This document shows positions 36,001 through 48,000 of a DNA stretch of 64,000 nucleotides, piece after piece. The stretch spans positions 124,001 to 188,000 of the forward strand of contig JAVTVJ010001345.1 in the NCBI GenBank assembly GCA_034509425.1, given 5' to 3'. Origin of the DNA: Eopsaltria australis (Eukaryota > Chordata > Aves > Passeriformes > Petroicidae). Position 1 is the stretch's first letter. Each line of letters begins with the position of its first letter. The translations under genes and the position numbers were made by a program. A model generated the notes under the pieces. The model had not been told where the DNA came from. It did not search any database and worked only from the letters and a program-made list of their open reading frames with translations.

Positions 36001-39000
36001 TGTGCAGGGTGGGAGAAGGAAGAGCCTGCTGGAGTCTGGGAAATGCCTACGTGTCCCTGGGGAGCCATGAGCAGGCTTTGCACTTTGCAAGGAAACACCT
36101 TGAAATCTCCCAAGAGGTAAGAGAGAAGCTGCTGCAAATCAGAGGGAACCTGTGACCCCTGGTGAGAGCAGGGCTGTTTCATGCCAATAAGTTCCATTAA
36201 TGCAGTTCTCCTGCTCTCCCTGCTCTGGAAAGCCCTTCTCTGTGTGATGTTTCAGTTGTGTTTAGGAACTGCAGAGCTTGGCTGGAAAACTCTTTTGATG
36301 GGAGGCTCCCAGCCTTCCCCTTAATTACAGCAAATATGTGAGCTGCACTTTGCTCTTAATCAGTGATCTGGGGTGAGAAAGGACCTGGGGACTTGTCCAC
36401 TGGCTGCCCAAGGTGCTGTGCACCCAGCAGGTGTGAAGGCACTCAGGTACCTCTTGGTCTCCAGTCTGCAAGATCCCACTTTCCTGGGCACGGGGAGATT
36501 CCAGCTGAGCTGGAGCTGCAGTTTCCTGCTGGATGCTGCCCCTGGGTGCTCCCAGCCTGCAGCCAGCCCTGTGCCACTGCCACCCCTCGGGGCTGGCGTG
36601 TGTGCAGCTCCTCTGGTTTCACCTTGGCCTTGCCCAGCTCTCTGCAGCTTTCCTGCCGTGGCTCAGAAGTGCAGAAAGCCAGAATTCCATTGTTTGCTCT
36701 TTTCAGTGTGTTGAGGAAATCGGCCGTGGCCTCTTTAGTCTTCCCCAGATGAAGAAATTGCCCTCTTGAAGCACTAATTGAAATCACCATCTGTAAGTGT
36801 GCTGGGTGTTCTCCTGCCTGTGTGTTAGGTTGGCTAAATCTCCGAGTTGGGCTGACACAGCAGCCTAATTACAGATTTAATTATACTTATCAGACACACA
36901 GAAGAAACACTGTTCTTTGGCTCTGTGCATTTTAGGACAGATTAACTTTCCCAGCTGTGCTCAGGCTGGGGCTGAGTCCTCAGAGCCAGACATCAGCTGA
37001 GGGGCCATGGGAGGATCAGCACTGGTGGTCCTGGGGCCTTTGGGGGTGGAGGGGAGGCCCAGCAGGGTGGGGGTTCCCAGTGTTGTCATTCCAGGGTGCT
37101 GGCTGTGGCTCCAGCCCCATCATTAATGAAGTTCCCCCATCATTAATTAAGAGCAGTGCAGAGACTGCCCCTGTGACAAGCCACCAGGATTTTGCCCAGG
37201 AGAAACCTTGTGGAATTCAACCTGTTCATAACTCACTTCCCATCACTTCCCATCACCTCCTTCCCAGCAAAAACCTAATTGGTGACATTTGAATCCAAGT
37301 GAAACCTGCTCAGGGTGAACCACACTGGAAGCTGCTGCAGGGTGATCAGGGGTTACTCACAAAATCCCACTGGAATGAAGAATATGCGCCTAAAAACCTG
37401 GGAAGCTGCCCCAGCTCTAGGACACTGCTCTGGGGTGCTTTTGTCATCTCAGAGTGCAGCTCCTGGGAGGCTGAGGGCAGAAAGCAGGGCTCTGCTGTGC
37501 TCTGTGTGTGTGTGGCAGGCCCTGCCCAGGGTCATTGTCCTGCCCAGGATCATTGTCCTGCCCGTCTGTCCCTCGGTTGTTAATGGGGCTTTGGAGATGA
37601 TCTGAAATGAGTGGAAGTCAGGAAAGCACTTAATAGAGCATCAAGGACTATAAGACCTAAGCAGGACATAGTAATTTCTCTGGAGATGATGTCAACAGCA
37701 AATCTCCTGTAATTGGCAGGGGGATTTATGCCTGCTGATAAGCTCTTTGATCTGCCTCCCTTTACTGGCGCTTGGGGCTTTGTCATAAATAATGTGGGGA
37801 TTTATGGTTTTGTTCCAGGGTGGCTCACGCTGCTGTCTGTGGCAGGGGACACAAAAAGGGCTGTTGCCAGGCATTTAACAGGAATCAGGCCTCTCCAGGG
37901 GAACAGCCAAGGTCTTCCTCTGGGGCGCAGGCTGCTCTTCCTCTCGAGATCAGAGGCTGTTTCTGGGTGACCTGTCTGTGTCTGCGGGTGATGTGCAGCA
38001 CAGCCCTTCTATGCTTTGGTTAAACTTGGAGGAGGATTTGGTGTTGGGTGCTACAACTCCTCCTTTCAAGCAGTTGGGCAGATCTCTTCCCAAACGTGTA
38101 ACATCAGCTTCCTTGGCCTCGGGCCAGCGAGAGGTGGGGATTGGGAGAAACGTGGACTTCTCAAAGATTTTTCGGAGCGTTGTGTGGGCAGATCACTGGG
38201 AACAACTCGAAGTTGTATGGCTGTGAGCCAGGAGAGAAGGGCTTTGGGAGCATCCGAGCCCTGGTGTGACACTGCCCACGTGGCTGATGGCAGCGTGGTG
38301 TCTGGTGCTCAGTAGCTATGGAAATCCTTGAGGAAGGGGGCTGGGAGCTGCAGGGCTCTCTGCCAAGCCGTGTGTGGCTCCAGGACAGCCCAGACGTGCA
38401 CGTTTAGGCTCAGTTCTGTGGCAGTGGGCGAGCTGAGCCCCCTCAGTTCCTCAGTTCCCTTGGGGTGCAGCACGGACTCTGTCCCAAATTGTCACTGGGG
38501 AATAGCCCTGGAGAGCTGCGTGGTCTCTCAGGTGTCTCCAAGCTCTCTTTTGGCTGTCTCTGTGTTTGGTTTTGGGGTGGGACTGGCAAACCCTTGGCTG
38601 GGGCTGTTAGTTTGGAGCACCCCGTGCCTTTAACCACTGCCCTGTTGGTTTTCCCACTGCAGATTGGGGACAGGAACGGGGAGCTGACGGCACAGGTGAA
38701 CATGGCCCAGCTCAGGGCAGCCCTTGGCTTGGGCCCTGGGGATGAGGACGTGGCTGCAGCCCATCCCTACTCTGGCTATGAGGCACAAGGTGAGTTCCAG
38801 GGCTTTTGGTGGCATTGGGAGGGCTCAGGAATCGCGGGGTGTGGGGAGGGGGAGGCGTTTGTAAGGGGGCAGGAAACACAAACGCCAGAGCAAGATGAGG
38901 CTGTCGAGTGCCTTCACCACAAAGGGGACTCTGCTGTGTTTGCTCTCTGCTTTACACCAGCTGCAAAGGCAGGGAAGGGTCCCCCCAAAAGGGCACAGAA

Positions 39001-42000
39001 TGAGTTAATGGAATTAATCTGCATTGGGAATGAAATTCCACGTGCCATGCAGCAAACCGGCTTTTGTAGCTTTTAAAGCTCCACAGGGCCCTTTTACACT
39101 GATTTGACTGATGCCACAGGCTTTCAGCAGTGACTGGCAGGGATTTTTGGCTGCTCTTGATTTGATTAGAAGCCCAGGGCATGGGCTGGAGGCAGGTTGG
39201 GACCATCAGCCTGCACCGGGTGACATCTCACCCTTGCAACACCTGCAGCCGTGCCGAACGTGGCAACGAGATGTGGCAACACTTGGGCACAGCAGCCAGA
39301 GTGGCTTTACTGGGCCCTGGGTCACTCTGCCTGGCTGCCAGGGAGCAGGGGAGCACAGATGGGTCACCACAGTGTGTCCCCAGCTCGGGGACTCTGCCTG
39401 TCCTGGAGCTGCCTGCTGCAGGCACGGGTGGGAGCCTGGCATGGGCACTTTCCATGCTGGGACAGACTTATGAATTCACACAAACTGCATCCCAGGAGGT
39501 GCCCACTGATTAAAGCTGACCTTGCTGGCACAGGCACGTTCCCCAGGCAGTGTGTTCCCTCTCCTGACGTGCAGGGGATGATGCTGGGCTGAGGCACAGG
39601 GCTCTGGGAGGGGAAGGAGAGGCTGGCTGTGCGTGTGTGCTCTCGTATTGATCTCCCAGGCACAACCTGCTACGTCAGTGCTGGAGCTTTTCCTGGGAAA
39701 TGGAATTATGGTGAGGGAGCCAGCGTGTCCTGCTGTGCCCCACTGGAGCTGAGCTGTTGCCTCAAAGGCCGTGGGGGCCACAGCAGCTTCCCCAGCCTCC
39801 CTTTTGCACGTCATCTCCACTCTGTAACTCCTGCAGAACTCATTCCTGGCATCTCCTCAGGGCCTTCCTTCTGGCAGGTTACTCTGTTGTGAAAGGGGCA
39901 GAGGAAATGAGCCTCAACGTTGGTGCTGTGTTTCTGGGTCAGAGGGAAGTGTGGATGTGGCCCGTGGGCTGCTCGCTGCCCTCTGGAGATCCAGATGTGC
40001 TGTGTTAACATCTGGAGCCAGCAGTGATGTTTCTGTCGTCTGACAGAGGCAGGGCCGTGCAGGTCTGTGTGTGTGTGATCCCTGGAGGGTGGGAAAGATG
40101 GGAAAGGGGCTGAGCAGCTGCAGGCAGAGCTCTGGAGGTTGCAGTGACCTCGTTAATCCGTGGAGCCCTTGCTCACATTCCCAAGGCTGGGGCTGTTTGT
40201 CCAGAGAAGGACAAAGTGTTCTTGGGAGGAACACCAGCAAAGGGCTGGGATTCGCAGTGCAGGGAGGGAAGGATCTTGGAGAGCAGCATTTCCCCTCTCC
40301 AGGTCCTGGGATTCTGCTAGGGAGGTGAAGATCAGCTCTGTGTTGGTGGGCTGGGGCCACAGGGAAGGGAGTGTGAGACCACACCTGGCTGAGCACCCGG
40401 GGCTTTTCACAGAGCTCAGGTGGAGAAGGTCACAAATCTGCCTGGCCCTGTCACAGGGAGGGGTGCAGAGAGGAGCCTGACTCCTTGATTTCTCCTTAGC
40501 TTTTATCCCAGCTTCAGCTCTCTTCCTCCAAACTTCAGTGGAGGATGAGAGGCCACCGATGTGTCTCTGAGCCCTTGAGGGAAGGGAGAGGTATTCAATG
40601 ACTGCCAGAAATTTTGGTACCCTCCTGTGCACCTATTAAATGATTAGAAGAGCATAACTATTTATATTATTAATAGCAGCAATTTGCAGCCAGAGGAACA
40701 TCTGTGTCTGTAATAGGAAGCAGGTGAGAGGGTTGAGATTCAAGTTGGCTTCTGAACCAGCCGTGCCTTCTGATGTTGACAAATCTCATGGTGAGGAGAG
40801 CTTTCCATATTATTTTTTTTTTTCCCCATTCAGGTTCTTTTTCCTTCTTAAGGTTACAAAATGGCTGCATATTCCTAAGGATGCTAAAATCCTCTGAATA
40901 AGGCAGGCATGTGATAAAACACATCGGTTTGATCGAGCAGGTAACAGTAAAGCTTCAGAGCAAAGGCTGAGCCAGATTTTCACTGTGATGTCCTTCACGG
41001 GTCACTTCTGCTTTTAGGGCTTGGGCTTTGCCCTTCCCTGGGCTCTGGGGGTGAAAGCAGTGCCTGATGTTTCCCTCTGCTGTTGTGGCTCCCTTTGCTG
41101 AGCTCTTTGTGATTTTTAATTAATATTCTGAGAGTATTTGGATGTCAGGAGACAAAGCTGGAGGCCAGGGAAGCGGGGCAGTGCTGCAGAAGTCTTGTGA
41201 AAGCAGCGACCTTGTTGGGAAACACAAACACAGAGAGCTTAAAGCAACAAACTGAAGGAAGCTGGAGAGGAGCTGGGACACGAAGTAAATAAACAGGGGC
41301 TGGGTTTGCTTCTGCAAACAACCAAAAATGTGGCCCTGGAGAAGCCTCGTTCTCTTTCACACACTGCAAGCTGAGGGTTGAGTGCTGGGAGGCTTTGCCT
41401 TTGGAGGGAATGAAGGATTTCTCTGTGGCTCCACGGGGTTGTTTTTAGGGGTGAAGGCACCCAGGGTGAGAAGCAGGGCTGGGAGATGTCCTGGGGTGCA
41501 GACAGACAGCACTGGGGCCCTTTCCCCGATGAGTTGCTCTGGGCTCAGTGAGGAGCAGCCCAGCATGGACTGGGAGCACTGAGCTGACCCTCCCAGGTCC
41601 CAGTGCCTGCTGCCTGCCCTGGCTGGGGGAATCAGGTCTGGGGATGTTCCCTGATCCTCTGGGGGATCCTGCCAGCTGGGAGGGGAGGGATCACCCACAG
41701 ATGGAGGCACAGAGCAGCCCTGGCCACCCTCTGTACCTCTCCAGAGTGAGAGCTGACTCCAGGCTGATTTTCTCCTGCTTTCAGCAGCTCGTCAGCCTCA
41801 GCCGTCACCCTCTGGCAGCAGCAGTGTCAGGAGACACGAAACAACCTCTGCTGGCAGCTGGGAGTGGGTGGGGAGGGCTGCAGGTGTTCCAGGAGGCGTT
41901 GGCATGGGGATGCTTCCAGAGCTGGCTCCTGGCACGGTTTCTGTGCTGTTTGCAGAACGCAGAAACCACTGCCCTGCTGTGCTCAGCTCTGAGGGCAGGG

Positions 42001-45000
42001 GAGGACTCAGCCCTGAGCCTGCCTGGGAGCAAACCTGGGGTGGGAAAGCTGCAAACCTGGAGCACAAAGTGATCTTACAGCTCTGAGGAATTGCTGGGAT
42101 GTTGGGCACATCACTGATTCCAGTTTCCCCCCCACACGTGCAATGGGCATCAGCTTTTCTCCAAGCAAGGCTGGAATAAAGCTTATTTACAAATAAATCA
42201 TTGGCACTCTGGGTCAAAGAACGAGCCTGGCTTCCCTGCTCTGCTCATCTCCTGCTGAGAAATGGTTGGCACGAGGCTGCTCTGCTTGTTGGGTGTTCCA
42301 GAGGCTCCATGGTGGGAATGCTCATCCCTGAGTGAGGCAGTGGGCACAAAACTCCACTCCTTCCTGAGCCCTGCTCAGCTCTGTGGGGCTTTGATTGTGG
42401 GGCTTTGCATCCTCGATGCAATTTTGAGCTCCTCTCTTCACAGGAATCTTTGAACCCTTGGGATCAATCAGGCTGGAATAGAAGAAATCTGCTTTTATGC
42501 TTTGCAGCCTGTTTGTTTGTGTTTGTTTGCTCGCTTTAAATATCTTTGAAGTACCTAGAAAGTGTTTAGGGCTGATAAAACAGGCGGGAGTGACCATCCC
42601 TGTGCTGATGCAAGCAGGGAGCTGGAGACGCTGCACCCCCTGCCAGCCTGAGCCCGGGGCTGGGATGCTGCCCAGGGACAGGGATGTTCCTTCCCTGTAC
42701 TTTGCTCAGTATTCCTGCACAAAGCTGTCAGCTGAGAGACGTGGCTGTGTGAGAGCAGCATCTCGCTGACGCTGGGCCAGCCCTGCTCCCTCAGGCTGTG
42801 ATTTCACTGTCTGGGAAGCATTTGCCTTCCCTGGGGCAGAGTCGGGGTCACTCCCCCAGCATGGAACCTGCCCCGTCCTCACCAATCACACCGAGCGAGG
42901 GCAGCAATTGGAAAGTGCTTAAAATTAAATATCCCCAGCTCTGTTTGATTTGTCCCAGGAGCTGATGGGCTGCAGCTCAGCCTTTTTTTTTTTCATTAAG
43001 CAAATGAGAGCCTGAGGCTGTGCTGGTTAATTGTCCCTGCTGACACAGGGGGGGATGGATGGATGGGATGGATGGATGGATGGATGGATGGATGGATGGA
43101 TGGATGGATGGATGGATGGATGGATGGATGAGGTGCTGCAGAAGCCTCAGAGGGATTTTTGGCCGAGTGGAAGGTGGGGTTGGTGGTCTGGTGGCTTTGT
43201 TGTGCTCAGAGGGAGAGCTGGGGCAGGAATTGCCATGTGCCTGCAGGGAGGTGTCCCAAAGCCCTGCCTGTGGTGGGCCTTCAGGAAGGACAGGAGAGCT
43301 GCTTCCACGGGAGGGTTCTGGAGTGAAGATTTAGGGCTTCTAAAAGATGCCTCTTCCTTGTAATGAGTTTTTTCTAAATCCTCTGTTGTTACAGCTGTTA
43401 AATCATTCCAGGAGCACTGAGGGGGGGGATGAACCTCTGAGTCATTTGGATTTTAAACTCAGTAATTTAGCACTCACTTCAGACTGCCCCAGCACTGGCT
43501 TTAGGAAGTTTTAAAATGCTCTTCCCAAGTATTGAATGTTCCTCTCCTGTCTTGCTGTGTCCCTGAGCCTCCTTCCCAGCATCTGTGTAAAACACAGCAG
43601 GAGCTCTTGGCCCACAGCACAGGAAATGCTCCAGGACTGGAGAAGATGATGTTGTGCTACTGAAATTTGTTTTATCTTGATGCCAGGGGCGAGGGCAAGT
43701 GCTGGAAAAGAGGAAGAGGCCAATTCTTGAAGCCTGTGGCAGAGAAGGCACAACGTGGCTTGTGGCAAAGCCATCCCTTCAACCCAGATTAAATCTCTTG
43801 TTGTGGGGAGGGAGAACTTTTTGGAAATGGTTGGCTCTGGGAAGCCTGAGGTTCCCTTTGGCTGCAGCTGCAGACTCCAGCAGCACTCCCAGCCCTGCTC
43901 TGCTGCCTGCTTCCTGAGTGCACTTTCTCTGCCCAGCCAGATTCCCTTGGTGGCTGCTGTGCAGGAAATGCCGTGGCTGTGGTGCTGCTCTGTCCTGCAG
44001 CCCAGCAGTGCCTGCAGGAACAGGATTCCTCTGCTTGCTGTGCTTTTTACGCAGCACAGAGCAAGAAAAGAGAAGAAGGAAGTTCTCTTTCTTGCCCAGC
44101 TAGGATTTCCTTTTCTCTCTTAAAACTTTTCTGTATGGATGACCACGATGTGCTGTGGCATTTCTGTGAGCAGGGCAAGGCCAGGCCCTCAGCAGAGTCT
44201 CTGGGATCTCCTGGGTGACCTCAGGACCATCCTCCTTCCCTGGCAGGGACAAGCCAGGCTTGGCTTAGCAGAAACACCTGGCAGAGCCCAGGATCCCAGT
44301 CCAGCGTGGGCAGCGTGTTCCAGGAGCTGCTGTGAGCTGGTGGCTGCTCCCAGCAGCATCCAGGAGGGAGGGATCAAGCACATTCCCCCTCTTTTTTAGA
44401 GGATTTTACTGTGGGTGTTTGATGGCTGCTGAGCTGACACGAGGCTGCTCCTTCTCTGCCCTCCCTGAGTCAGTCTGGAGGACAAAATCGTGTCCTTGGG
44501 CTGGTCTGGCTGCCGGAGATGCTGCCCCTGTTAATTATTGTGTGTCACTCTCCAGCTAAAGCCTGGGTTTGATCTCTGCTTGTTCAACACCAGCTGATAA
44601 TGGACGGTGGGAGGTCACGGGACTCTGCTGTATCCTGGCAGAGAAAATCCTGCCCTCAGCAGCCAGCCAGGTGTTGCTGCCAAGTCCATCACTCTGCTCC
44701 TGAATTAGCCCTGGGGTTATGAGCCTCCTGCCCAGCCTGCTCCACCCAGCTCAGTTTATCTCCCAGAAGATCCTTGTGTCCCCACAGCTGCTCCTCTCTG
44801 CAGCACACCATTGCCTGGGGGGGTTTATGGTGAGAGGAGGCTGTGCCTGGCATGGCCCAACCTTCCCCCAGCCTCCAAGGCTTGCATTTGTGAAGTGTTT
44901 CATGGTTGGATGCTCTGTGTTTTCTGCAAACGCCCCCCTGAATGTTTCGTTCTTTGACCCGAATTGCCAATGTTTTATTTGCAAATAAGCCTTTGGTTAG

Positions 45001-48000
45001 AGAAAAGTTGATGCCCATTGCACATCTGGGGGAAAACTGAAATCAAAGATGTGCCCAGCACCACAGCAATTACTCAGAGCTGTGGGGCTACAAATTAGAT
45101 CACCCTGTACTCCAAGACTGCAGCTTTCCTACGCCGAGTTTCCTCCCACTGGGAGAAATAAATAAGAAGAAAATCAGCTACCTTGTGCCATTTCTACCTG
45201 CAAGGAGGACTCTTCTCCAGGTTTTGCCTGTTCCATGTGAAGGCGAAGGTATCCAGGGTGTGTCCTCATTCCCTCTCCCCATCCGAGGAGCCTCTGTGGC
45301 AGCTGCTCCCCCTGAGTGCAGTCAGGGGACGCCACGGGGCTCTGGGTGCTGTGCAGATGTGCAGCTTTGCTGTTATTTCTGTTCTTTTCAGCCCTGCTGC
45401 TCAGCTGTCAGCCTGCATTGTGGAGATGCAGAGCACAGAGCATCTTCTGCCAGCTCAGCCAGACGAGCATCTCGGTGCAAAGGGAACTTCTCTTCGCTGC
45501 CACGTCTTGTGTGCAGCTTTTTTAAAGGAGCAGTTTTGCCACGGAGCAGGAAACTGCAGGGTTCTTGCTCTGGAGCAGGGTTTTGTTGTGCTCAGGGTCT
45601 GCTGGGAGATATTTGAGGTTTGCTTGTGCTCTGTGTGCAGATACAGCTCAGTGCTGTGCTCTCCCAGCAGAACAGGGATCATTCCTGGCCTTGTGGTTCC
45701 CAGTTCTGTATCCTCAGACACAGAAGGACCCAGAGCTGTTGGGATTCCCTGGTCCTTTCCTGCCTGCACAACCAGGGGTAAGCAGCTGGTCCTTCCCATG
45801 GATGGGCACACAACAGCTTGGCACCAGCATTTGATGGCCCAGCCATCCTAAATAACTGATATTATTTGCTTTCTCTGTTTGGAGAAAAGTATTGTTCTAC
45901 CCCAGTAGCAACTGGGAAAACAAATGCCACCATTTATCAGGCGAGTGCTGACAGTAATAGAGGTCAAGTGGATTTATGGTGCCAGAACCCATTATGTGTT
46001 TGAGGACTAATTAAAGCCTTAAATGAGATGCTTGTCCTACTGGAGGCTGCTTTCTTTTTTTTTGTTCCTTCTTTCTTTTCCTGCTGCTGTGCTTGTTTCC
46101 CCCCTCCCCCTTCCCTCTTTAGGAGCTTTGCTGTAATAATGGAGCACGAGGCTGACAGAGCTCCCCTGATTAGGTGTCAGCAGCGTATGATTGGAGATGC
46201 TCTGTGAGCACTGGGAGCACTGGACCGTATCTCCACTGTCACTTCGGGGCTGGGAAGGGTTTCCAGACCAGCATTCCACCCCAAACAACTGGCTGGCTGC
46301 TCTGATTTAATTACAGTGAGCAATATTTAGAGTTGTCTGCCAGAATCAAGGTTCGGGTCCCTACAGACGGGGGGGAGGCGCCGTGCAGGGCTGCAAGAAC
46401 TCGCCCAAAAGCCAAGTCAATACCTTGGGTAGTGCAGGTGGAGGGGGAAGTGACCTTTTCATGAGAGTACAGCAGGTCCTGCTGGTGGATTTGTTGTTTT
46501 TTTGGGGTGCCCAGCCCGTGCTCTGTGGGGAGTGCAGGGCTGTGTGTGCGGCTCACCCGGGAGCGCTGCGGGCAGCGGGGCTGACGTTGGCTCCTCAACC
46601 TTTCCCTCCTGCTCTTCCATGGGTCAACCCTGTCAGGTTGAATCCTGCCTGCTCTGGCACGGCCCCCCAGAGGGATTCAGCCTTTTCCCAGCTGCAGATA
46701 CAGATCTGGAGCTGTGTCTGGGGTGGGGGCTCTGCTCCGCTGTGCGAGAGGGAGGCGGCAGCTCCCGGAGCTGCAGGAGAGGGGGCAGAGCTGGGACTCA
46801 TCAAAGCTCGTGTCAGCTCGATGAGAGCTCCTGCCAGGGCTCCCTGAGTTGCTGCTACACATGTTCAGCTCAATTTTGTCAGCTGCAGTCTCCTGGAGAT
46901 GGAGGCTGCCCGTGGAGGAGCAGAGCTCTGCCTGCCCAGCTTGCCCCAGTGCTCCTTTCCATGAGATGATCCCATCACCGTCCTTGATGAAACTTCCTTG
47001 TGTTTTCTGCACTGCAGAATAAATAAGAGAACGTGAAAACCGTTGAACTCACCTCAGCAACCAAAATGCAAAAGCAAAAAGTTGAAAAAAATTTAAAAAA
47101 AAAAATCCCCTGGGTTTGTGGTGCTGTTGAGATCACTGGGGGGATGGGGTGGGTGGGGGGGAAGGAGATTTTGAAAAAAAATATTTAAAAAAGGAACAAC
47201 ACCCCTGAGCAGTGAAAGGAGCAACATCCCAGGAGCTCCAGGAAAACAGGGCATGAATGCAGCCAGTCAGGAGCTCTGCTCAGCTGATGTTCACAAGAAG
47301 GTTTCAACTTGCTCTCTTGGAGACCTCAGCAAACCTCCAAGACAGAGAGAGCATTTAGAGAGGCCCCTGAGGTTTTCCGTTGCTCTGCAGCAGGCTTGGT
47401 AAACATGCCAATAAATGGTGGGGAGAGAGAGGGGGGGAAAAAAACCTTCCTGAGGAACAGACCTGGGTTTTCAGCTGCTCAGTCCTTCACATCCCTGGCT
47501 GCTGCTGCTGGGGATCAGCAGTGGGGAGGAGGAGGCAGAGCTCAGCTGTGGCTGAGCATTGAGTGGTGCTGCAGGTATCTCTGGGAAAAAATAACTTGGG
47601 AGAGGCTGAAAGTTGCATCTGGAGCCATCTGAGGGAATGGAGACACAAAGTTAGCAGGATCCCTCCTGTCGTGGGACTTGTGAGTATGGAAAGCTCTGCT
47701 CTCCTGGAAGGTGGATGAGGATGTGTGGGATGAGAAGGGGAGAAGCTCCCACACCTCTGGTGGGAGTTGCTGTTGGTGTGGATCCAGTTTCTGGTTGCCT
47801 TGAGTGATTGGGACCCTCTAAATTCTTCTTGCTGCTTGTTTTAGTGATGGTGAGTGGTGTTTGTCCCCAGCACTGGTTGGGATTTCTGGAAGAAGCAGCT
47901 GAGTTGGGTGAAGTTTTCTGTGGTTCTGAACCTCTTCCTCTGTCAGCTCGAGAGTGTGCAAACCCCACACAGTCACAGACAGACACCAGCATCAGAACAA

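Noticed and set aside
43031..43363. Open frame of repeating MDGWMDGW
   Set aside because: Translation of the GGAT microsatellite, not a protein.
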